NCBI GenBank assembly: GCA_019424905.1
Contig: JAHYYP010000013.1
Coordinates: 1-44,206, forward strand
DNA from: Collinsella sp.
GTDB taxonomy: Bacteria; Actinomycetota; Coriobacteriia; Coriobacteriales; Coriobacteriaceae
Direction of reading: 5' to 3'
Length of the DNA stretch: 44,206 nucleotides
The translations under genes and the position numbers were made by a program. Each line of letters starts with the position of its first letter. The first letter of the stretch is position 1. The notes below the pieces were generated by a model. That model was not told where the DNA came from. It ran no database searches and was given only the letters and a program-made list of their open reading frames with translations. Of this stretch, positions 38,969 to 44,206 are shown one piece after another.

Positions 38969-41900
38969 ATGGACGCCATTAACGATTGGGAAAACCAAGC
39001 GCTCACCCACAGGAACCGCCTGGCACCCCATGCGTACTTTATGGGTTACGAGACCGCCGATCTCGCTGCAACGTACAGCCGCGAGCTGTCGCGCGGGTTT
39101 GTCCAGCTGTCCGGCTCGTGGCAGTTCCGCCTCTTTGAGGGCCCCGCTGCCGTCTCCAACGAGGAACTCTCCACGTACAAGCCCGAGTGGGATCACGTGG
39201 AGGTTCCGCACCTGTGGCAGATGGACGGCTATGGCAACCTTGCCTACACCGACGAGGGTTTCCCGTTCCCGGTTGATCAGCCGTTCGTTCCCTCCGACGA
39301 CCCCACGGGCGTCTACCAGCGCATCGTCAACCTTCCCGCCGTTCCTGCCGGCGCTCGCGAGATCATTCGCTTCGACGGCATCGAGAGCTATGGCGAGCTG
39401 TACGTCAACGGTCAGTATATCGGCATGACCAAGGGTTCGCGCCTGTCTGCCGAGTTCGACGTGACCGACGCGCTCGTCGAGGGCGACAACCTGTTTGCGG
39501 TCAAGGTCCTGCAGTACAGCGATGGCAGCTACATCGAGGATCAGGACATGTGGTGGGCCTCGGGCATCTTCCGCGATGTGTACCTTATGCAGCGTCCCGC
39601 CGCGCACCTGGTCGACTTTAGGTTCCGCACGCACCGCGAGGGCGATGCCGCTCTGATCACGCTCGATACGGTGGCCGAGGGCGCTTCCCACGTCGTGTTT
39701 ACGCTCAGCGATGGCGAGAACGTGGTCGCTACGGGCGAGTGCGTCGACGGCCATGCCGAGTGCAGCGTTGCCGATGCCCACTTCTGGAACCCCGAGGACC
39801 CCTTCCTCTATGACCTTACGTTTGAGGTCTACGACGGCGACGAGGTCAGCGAGTACGTTCCGCATCACCAGGGACTTGCCGAGGTGACGGTCGAGGGCAA
39901 TCATATCTACCTCAACGGCACTTACTTTAAGATGCATGGCGTCAACCGCCACGATCACGACGATCACAAGGGTCGCGCCGTGGGCCTCGATCGCATGCGC
40001 CGTGACCTGGAGCTCATGAAGCGACACAACATCAACGCGGTGCGCACCTCTCACTATGCCAATGACCCGCGCTTCTACGAGCTGTGCGATGAGTATGGCA
40101 TCATGCTGGTCGCCGAGACCGATATGGAGAGCCACGGCTTCGAGAATATCGGCAACATCGCTCTGGTCACCGACGACCCGGCATGGGAGCCGGCCTACGT
40201 CGACCGCATTGAGCGTCTGGTGATGCAGGAACGCAACCATGCCTGCATCATTATGTGGTCGATGGGCAACGAGAGCGGCTATGGCTGCAACATCCGCGCG
40301 ATGTACGCCAAGGCTCACGAGCTCGATGATCGTCCGGTCCATTACGAGGAGGACCGCAACGCCGATACCGTCGACGTCATTTCCACGATGTACTCCCGTG
40401 TGTCGCAGATGAACGACTTTGGTGAGCATCCGTTCCCCAAGCCGCGCATCAACTGCGAGTACGGCCACTCCATGGGCAATGGCCCCGGAGGCCTGTCCGA
40501 GTACCAGGAGGTCTTCGATCGCTGGGATTGCATCCAAGGCCAGTTTATCTGGGAATGGTGCGACCACGGTTTGGCTGCTGTGACCGAGGATGGCGTTGCT
40601 TACGATATGTATGGTGGCGACAACGGCGATTACCCCAACAACAGCAACTTCTGCATCGATGGCATGGTGTTCCCTTGGCAGCAGCCGAGCCCGGGCCTCA
40701 CTGAGTATGGCCAGGTCATCTGCCCGGTTCGCATGGCTTATGACACCGAGGCGGGCGAGCTGACCGTCACGAACAAGCGCTGGTTTACTACCCTCGAGGA
40801 TGTCTGCCTGTCGGCGGAGACCCTGGTAGACGGCGATGTAGTGTGCCGCAAGACGCTTATGCCCGGCGCGGTGGCTCCCGGCGAATCCGTCCAGCTGCCA
40901 CTGGTGATTCGCGAGGCCGCGGTAGGCGAGACCCTGCTGACCGTGCGCGCCTACACCATGGCGGCTCACGCCTGGTGCGAGCCGATGTTCCAGCTGGGCG
41001 CAAGCCAGTTTGCCATCGCAAACCATCCGGCGCCGGCCATCGTACCCCCCGCTCGTCCTGAGCTTACGGTTGAGGAGACCGAGCAGGAGATCCGCATTCA
41101 CTCCCTCAACGGCGAGCTGACCTTCAGCAAAGTCAACGGTACCGTGAGCGAGTGGAAGGCATCCGGCCGCGACGTAATGGCCTCTGGTCCCCAGGTTGGT
41201 TTTTGGCATCCGCTCGTCGACAACCACGCTCAGGAGTATGACTCCCTGTGGAAGGACAACTTCATCGATGTGATGCAGACGTCTACCCGCAAGGTTTCTT
41301 GGAAGCAGGACGGCAATGCGGTCGTCGTTACCGTGAGCCAGCGTATCGCTCCTCCCGTCCGCGCGTTCGGCATGCGCGTCGAGCTCGTCTACACCGTGCT
41401 TCCGAGCGGTCGCGTCGACCTCAAGGTTTCCGGCGAGCCCTACGGCGATTACTCGGATATCATCCCGCGCATCGGCATCTCCTTCGAGGTCCCCGGTTGC
41501 AATCGTGCCGTCGAGTGGTATGGCCACGGCCCGGGCGAGAACTATCCGGACTCGCTGCGCGCCAACCCGGTCGGTCATTACCGCACTACGGTCGACGACA
41601 TGTTCACGCCCTACGTTATGCCTCAGGACTGCGCCAACCGTGAGGGTACCCGCTGGGTTGCCCTGCGCTCCAGTCACGGTGACGGCGTGTTGGTGACTCG
41701 TCCGGCTGACGCCGCCTCCAACCCGTTCTCGTTCTCGGCATGGCCCTATAGCTGCGAGGCAATCGATAACGCCAAGCACGTCTACGACCTTGTCAAGGGC
41801 GATACGGTCACGGTCAACATCAACGACCAGCTGCTCGGCCTTGGCTCGAACTCTTGGGGTTCCGAGGTACTCGATTCCTACCGCACCCGTTTTGAGAGCT

Positions 41901-41977
41901 TCAGCTTTGAGGTGTCCCTGCGACCGCTGACGTCTGCCGATCTGGCTCAGGCGCTGGCACCCATTAAGGAGGCATAA
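38969..41977 (+). CDS. ebgA: Beta-galactosidase, GH2 family (LacZ/EbgA type)
   Basis: Hydrolyses terminal beta-D-galactosides such as lactose. A 1002-residue protein with no signal peptide, so cytoplasmic. Domain order: jelly-roll sugar-binding domain with VPHLWQMDGYGNLAYTDEGFPF, immunoglobulin-like domains, the TIM barrel opening with GVNRHDHDDHKGRA, acid/base Glu435 in MGNESGYG, nucleophile Glu497 in NCEYGHSMGN, and a C-terminal beta-galactosidase small-chain domain with VEWYGHGPGENYPDS. The pairing with an EbgC-like gene 3 bp downstream makes the EbgA name apt. GAAGGAG lies before ATG 38969. Control by the divergent LacI protein is supported by three operators. Confidence 0.95.
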   Translation: MDAINDWENQALTHRNRLAPHAYFMGYETADLAATYSRELSRGFVQLSGSWQFRLFEGPAAVSNEELSTYKPEWDHVEVPHLWQMDGYGNLAYTDEGFPFPVDQPFVPSDDPTGVYQRIVNLPAVPAGAREIIRFDGIESYGELYVNGQYIGMTKGSRLSAEFDVTDALVEGDNLFAVKVLQYSDGSYIEDQDMWWASGIFRDVYLMQRPAAHLVDFRFRTHREGDAALITLDTVAEGASHVVFTLSDGENVVATGECVDGHAECSVADAHFWNPEDPFLYDLTFEVYDGDEVSEYVPHHQGLAEVTVEGNHIYLNGTYFKMHGVNRHDHDDHKGRAVGLDRMRRDLELMKRHNINAVRTSHYANDPRFYELCDEYGIMLVAETDMESHGFENIGNIALVTDDPAWEPAYVDRIERLVMQERNHACIIMWSMGNESGYGCNIRAMYAKAHELDDRPVHYEEDRNADTVDVISTMYSRVSQMNDFGEHPFPKPRINCEYGHSMGNGPGGLSEYQEVFDRWDCIQGQFIWEWCDHGLAAVTEDGVAYDMYGGDNGDYPNNSNFCIDGMVFPWQQPSPGLTEYGQVICPVRMAYDTEAGELTVTNKRWFTTLEDVCLSAETLVDGDVVCRKTLMPGAVAPGESVQLPLVIREAAVGETLLTVRAYTMAAHAWCEPMFQLGASQFAIANHPAPAIVPPARPELTVEETEQEIRIHSLNGELTFSKVNGTVSEWKASGRDVMASGPQVGFWHPLVDNHAQEYDSLWKDNFIDVMQTSTRKVSWKQDGNAVVVTVSQRIAPPVRAFGMRVELVYTVLPSGRVDLKVSGEPYGDYSDIIPRIGISFEVPGCNRAVEWYGHGPGENYPDSLRANPVGHYRTTVDDMFTPYVMPQDCANREGTRWVALRSSHGDGVLVTRPADAASNPFSFSAWPYSCEAIDNAKHVYDLVKGDTVTVNINDQLLGLGSNSWGSEVLDSYRTRFESFSFEVSLRPLTSADLAQALAPIKEA

Positions 41978-41980
41978 GTC

Positions 41981-42436
41981 ATGCATGTCTTTAACTCGCG
42001 CGCCGATTTCGACGCTCAGATGAAGTCCGTCAAGAAGTGGATGCGCACCGGCCAGGCGCTCGATGGTGTTGCCGACCTGCAGCACGACGTGGCGTACTCC
42101 ATCGGCGACTCGTTGGTGTACTGGTGGGTGAACGCTCACGAGGCGGCTACTGCCGATCTGGTCGGTCACCGTCGCTACCATGCCGTGCTCGCCCCGCTCG
42201 ACGGCGACCTGACTGTCGAGGTTGCCCCCAAGGCAGGCCTCACCTGCACCCGCGCATACAGCGATATCGACGATCGTGAGCGCTTTGAGGGTGCGGGGGA
42301 GACCGTGACGATTCCCGCCGGCGGCGTTGCCGTCGTCGAAATTGACGAGGCCTACCGTGTCGTGGCCGATGCCGCGGATCCCCGCGTCGTGGTACTGCAC
42401 GTGACGGTCGAAGGTTATTCCTTCCCCAACAAGTAG
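41981..42436 (+). CDS. ebgC: EbgC/YhcH-family protein (beta-galactosidase accessory subunit)
   Basis: A 151-residue cupin-like protein of the YhcH/YjgK/YiaL (DUF386) family. In E. coli EbgC is the small subunit needed for full EbgA activity. Visible features: HRRYHAVLAPLDGDLTVEVAP, metal-binding-like His residues in that stretch, FEGAGETVTIPAGGVAVVEIDEAYRV. The AAGGAGG ribosome site lies in the last codons of ebgA and the gap is 3 bp, so the two are co-translated at similar levels. The typical family signature of a late His-Lys-x-x-K segment is not obvious. Confidence 0.87.
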   Translation: MHVFNSRADFDAQMKSVKKWMRTGQALDGVADLQHDVAYSIGDSLVYWWVNAHEAATADLVGHRRYHAVLAPLDGDLTVEVAPKAGLTCTRAYSDIDDRERFEGAGETVTIPAGGVAVVEIDEAYRVVADAADPRVVVLHVTVEGYSFPNK

Positions 42437-42462
42437 TATTCGTCCGCCTGGACGTTTGCTTC

Positions 42463-42524
42463 GCGCCGTTAAGGGGGGATGGCTTTGTTGACTCCCTTTT
42501 CCCCATTCCCCTTAGCAGGTGCGC
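42463..42524 (+). terminator. Intergenic stem-loop after ebgC
   Basis: GTTAAGGGGGGATGG (42468-42482, one bulged G) pairs with CCATTCCCCTTAGC (42503-42516); imperfect pairs are G-U on +. GCGC arms (42463-42466, 42521-42524) close the base. Another CGTCCG/CGGACG pair follows (42525-42530 and 42547-42552). There is no clear T-run, so it may limit rather than stop read-through to the permease. Confidence 0.5.
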
Positions 42525-42590
42525 CGTCCGTGTTTGCACTTGCAGCTCGGACGGGTTTAGATGACATTTAATAGATGATTGGGAGGGCTT

Positions 42591-44054
42591 ATGAGCTCTG
42601 AAAAACGAGGAACGATTGGTTCGTTCGCTCTGCTGGGCATGACGGTCGCCGCCGTGTTCGGTATCAAGAACATCATCAACAACAACGCGGCCATCGGCTT
42701 AGCAGCCGCGCCGTCGTTCTTCTTCGCCACGCTTTTGTACTTTGTCCCCTATACCCTGGTTACCGCCGAGTTCGTCGGCCTTAACAAGGACTCCGAGTCG
42801 GGCGTGTACGCATGGGTTAAGACCTCGATGGGTGGTCGCTGGGCGTTCCTGACGGCATTTTGCTACTGGTTCGTTAACCTGTTCTTCTTTGCGTCCGTCC
42901 TGCCCAACGTCATCATCTACGCGAGCTACGTGTTCTTTGGTGCCAACGCCGAGCTTTCGCAGCTGTGGATCACCATTATCGAGATCGTTGTCTTTGCTAT
43001 CGCCACGTGGGTTTCGACCAAGGGCGCTAAGTGGATCGGCTCCATTTCCTCCTTCGGTTCGACCGCGGCTCTCGGCCTGACCGCCGTGTTCATCCTGCTG
43101 TCCCTGGCTGCTGCCTTTGGCGGCGTTGAGTTCGCTACGGCTCCTACTCCCGCTAACATGGCTCCCGACATGAGCAACTTCGCAACTGCGTGGGGCTTCT
43201 TCGGTACGCTTGCCTGGATCATCCAGGGCGTTGGCGGCGCTGAGTCTGTCGGCGTGTTCCTTAACGACCTTAAGGGTGGCGTCAAGGCCTTCGTGCGCAC
43301 CGTCGTTATCGCCGGTCTGACCATCGGCCTTCTGTATGCAGGCGCTTCGCTGCTGGTTAACCTGTTCATCCCCGAGGGCGGCGTTGCCATCTCCACCGGT
43401 ATCTTCGACGTATTCGGCGCTGTCTTTGCCCGCTTTGGCATTCCCATGGAAGTGTCTACGCGCGCCATCGGCTTGATCCTTCTCGCCGCCACGCTGGGCT
43501 CCCTCATGATGTGGACCTCTGCTCCCATCAAGGTTTTCTTCACCGAGATCCCCAAGGGTGTCTTTGGTAGCAAGATCGTCGAGCTCAACGAGCACGGCAT
43601 TCCCGCCCGCGCTGCCTGGCTGCAGTTCGCCATCGTCGTCCCCATCCTGATCATCCCGGCCCTGGGCTCCGGTAACCTCGACGACCTGCTCATGATCGTC
43701 ACCAACATGACGGCTGCCACCGCTCTGCTCCCGCCGCTGCTGATCCTGCTTGCCTACTTTATGTTGCGCAAGAACTTCGACGCTGCTCCCCGTGGCTTCC
43801 GCATGGGTTCGCGCACCTTTGGCCTGGTCATTGCTGCATTCCTGCTTGTGGTCTTCTGCTTCGTGCTTATCTGCGGCACCATTCCGCTCGATCAGCCGCT
43901 GTGGCTGACGCTGGTCTACAACGTCGGCGGCGTGGTTGTCTTCCTGGGCCTTGCCGTGATGTGGTACAACCGCTACATCAACCGCCTGCGCGAAACCGAT
44001 CCCGAGGCTGCTGAGAACGAGCTTCGCCCCTCCGTCCTCGACATGATGGAGTAG
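42591..44054 (+). CDS. APC-superfamily amino acid permease
   Basis: A 487-residue inner-membrane transporter with about twelve helices. It opens with GSFALLGMTVAAVFGIKNIINNNAAIGLA, equivalent to the substrate-binding unwound TM1 of APC carriers, then FVGLNKDSESGVYAWVKTSMG, a typical TM2-TM3 loop. TM6 equivalent is FFGTLAWIIQGVGGAESVGVFLNDLKGG. The closest recognisable group is the YjeM/glutamate-GABA type. ATG 42591 has GGGAGGG 5 nt before it. Its place behind a beta-galactosidase operon is unexpected, since a sugar carrier would be usual. It is 154 bp from ebgC with a hairpin between, so it may be a separate unit. The substrate is unknown. Confidence 0.88.
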   Translation: MSSEKRGTIGSFALLGMTVAAVFGIKNIINNNAAIGLAAAPSFFFATLLYFVPYTLVTAEFVGLNKDSESGVYAWVKTSMGGRWAFLTAFCYWFVNLFFFASVLPNVIIYASYVFFGANAELSQLWITIIEIVVFAIATWVSTKGAKWIGSISSFGSTAALGLTAVFILLSLAAAFGGVEFATAPTPANMAPDMSNFATAWGFFGTLAWIIQGVGGAESVGVFLNDLKGGVKAFVRTVVIAGLTIGLLYAGASLLVNLFIPEGGVAISTGIFDVFGAVFARFGIPMEVSTRAIGLILLAATLGSLMMWTSAPIKVFFTEIPKGVFGSKIVELNEHGIPARAAWLQFAIVVPILIIPALGSGNLDDLLMIVTNMTAATALLPPLLILLAYFMLRKNFDAAPRGFRMGSRTFGLVIAAFLLVVFCFVLICGTIPLDQPLWLTLVYNVGGVVVFLGLAVMWYNRYINRLRETDPEAAENELRPSVLDMME

Positions 44055-44101
44055 CGGCTAGGATTAATCTACGGCTGTGGAATAAATCGATTCCCTTTCC
44101 T

Positions 44102-44137
44102 AAGGAGGGGCCTTACGAGGCCCCTCCTTTTGTGTTT
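44102..44137 (+). terminator. Terminator of APC permease
   Basis: AAGGAGGGGCC (44102-44112), TTACGA, GGCCCCTCCTT (44119-44129), then TTGTGTTTT. Perfect 11-bp stem. Confidence 0.9.
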
Positions 44138-44176
44138 TGGAGCATGGTTTTGGTAGCGCGCAGAGATGTGGTGTAA

Positions 44177-44198
44177 GAGGCGGGGAATGCCCCGCCTC
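44177..44198. repeat. Hairpin at window end
   Basis: GAGGCGGGG, AATG, CCCCGCCTC: perfect 9-bp stem. Its partner gene lies outside the window. Confidence 0.5.
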
Positions 44199-44206
44199 CG
44201 CCCTTT

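Noticed and set aside
38945..42400. 1151-codon open frame on the minus strand opposite ebgA/ebgC
   Set aside because: It is a shadow frame caused by high GC at third positions; the + strand proteins carry all GH2 catalytic motifs, and the antisense product matches no domain.

Overview
The window looks like chromosome from a high-GC Gram-positive gut actinobacterium of the Coriobacteriia, most like Collinsella. This is an inference from GC-rich codon use, the gene families present and strong AGGAGG ribosome binding sites; no 16S or database match was available.

Layout. 1-1070: two full tRNA-Arg(ACG) genes, each followed by 190-bp units that end in a copy of the tRNA 3' end. 1187-3628: a large unknown TPR protein. 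3721-3811: tRNA-Ser(GCT). 3944-10641: a cell-envelope and phosphate block with a D,D-carboxypeptidase, a VanRS-like two-component pair, PstB, and a PhoBR-like pair. 10837-12901: a bacterial tyrosine kinase module (YveK, YwqD, YwqE type) with no polysaccharide genes behind it. 12941-15668: an acetyltransferase and HtpG. 16146-21116: two YhgE/Pip membrane proteins. 21318-24281: an EamA transporter, an M20 amidohydrolase and an internally deleted MFS gene. 24586-28970: hisS and ppc. 29851-34475: a nickel-pincer lactate racemase locus, with larA and an aquaglyceroporin on + facing larB, larC and tetR on -. 34590-37269: serB and aspS, divergent. 37576-44054: a LacI repressor divergent from an ebgA/ebgC-type beta-galactosidase operon with three matching operators, followed by an APC permease.

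Genes acting together. LarB and LarC make and metallate the LarA cofactor, and the MIP channel probably moves lactate. The LacI protein probably acts on the three identical operators that bracket the lacZ promoter. The response regulator/kinase pairs flanking pstB suggest control of phosphate uptake and of the cell wall.

The most unusual signal lies between the genes. Intergenic spaces carry long, near-perfect stem-loops (15-25 bp stems, single, nested or tandem) whose stems differ in sequence but share architecture. They include an exact 62-bp-period array with compensatory base changes (37369-37569), two nested elements with identical 24-bp outer stem length and a shared internal-loop motif (28994-29120 and 31937-32051), and three back-to-back hairpins (24317-24520). 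Most imperfect pairs are G-U wobbles only on the strand transcribed from the neighbouring gene, which suggests selection on RNA structure.
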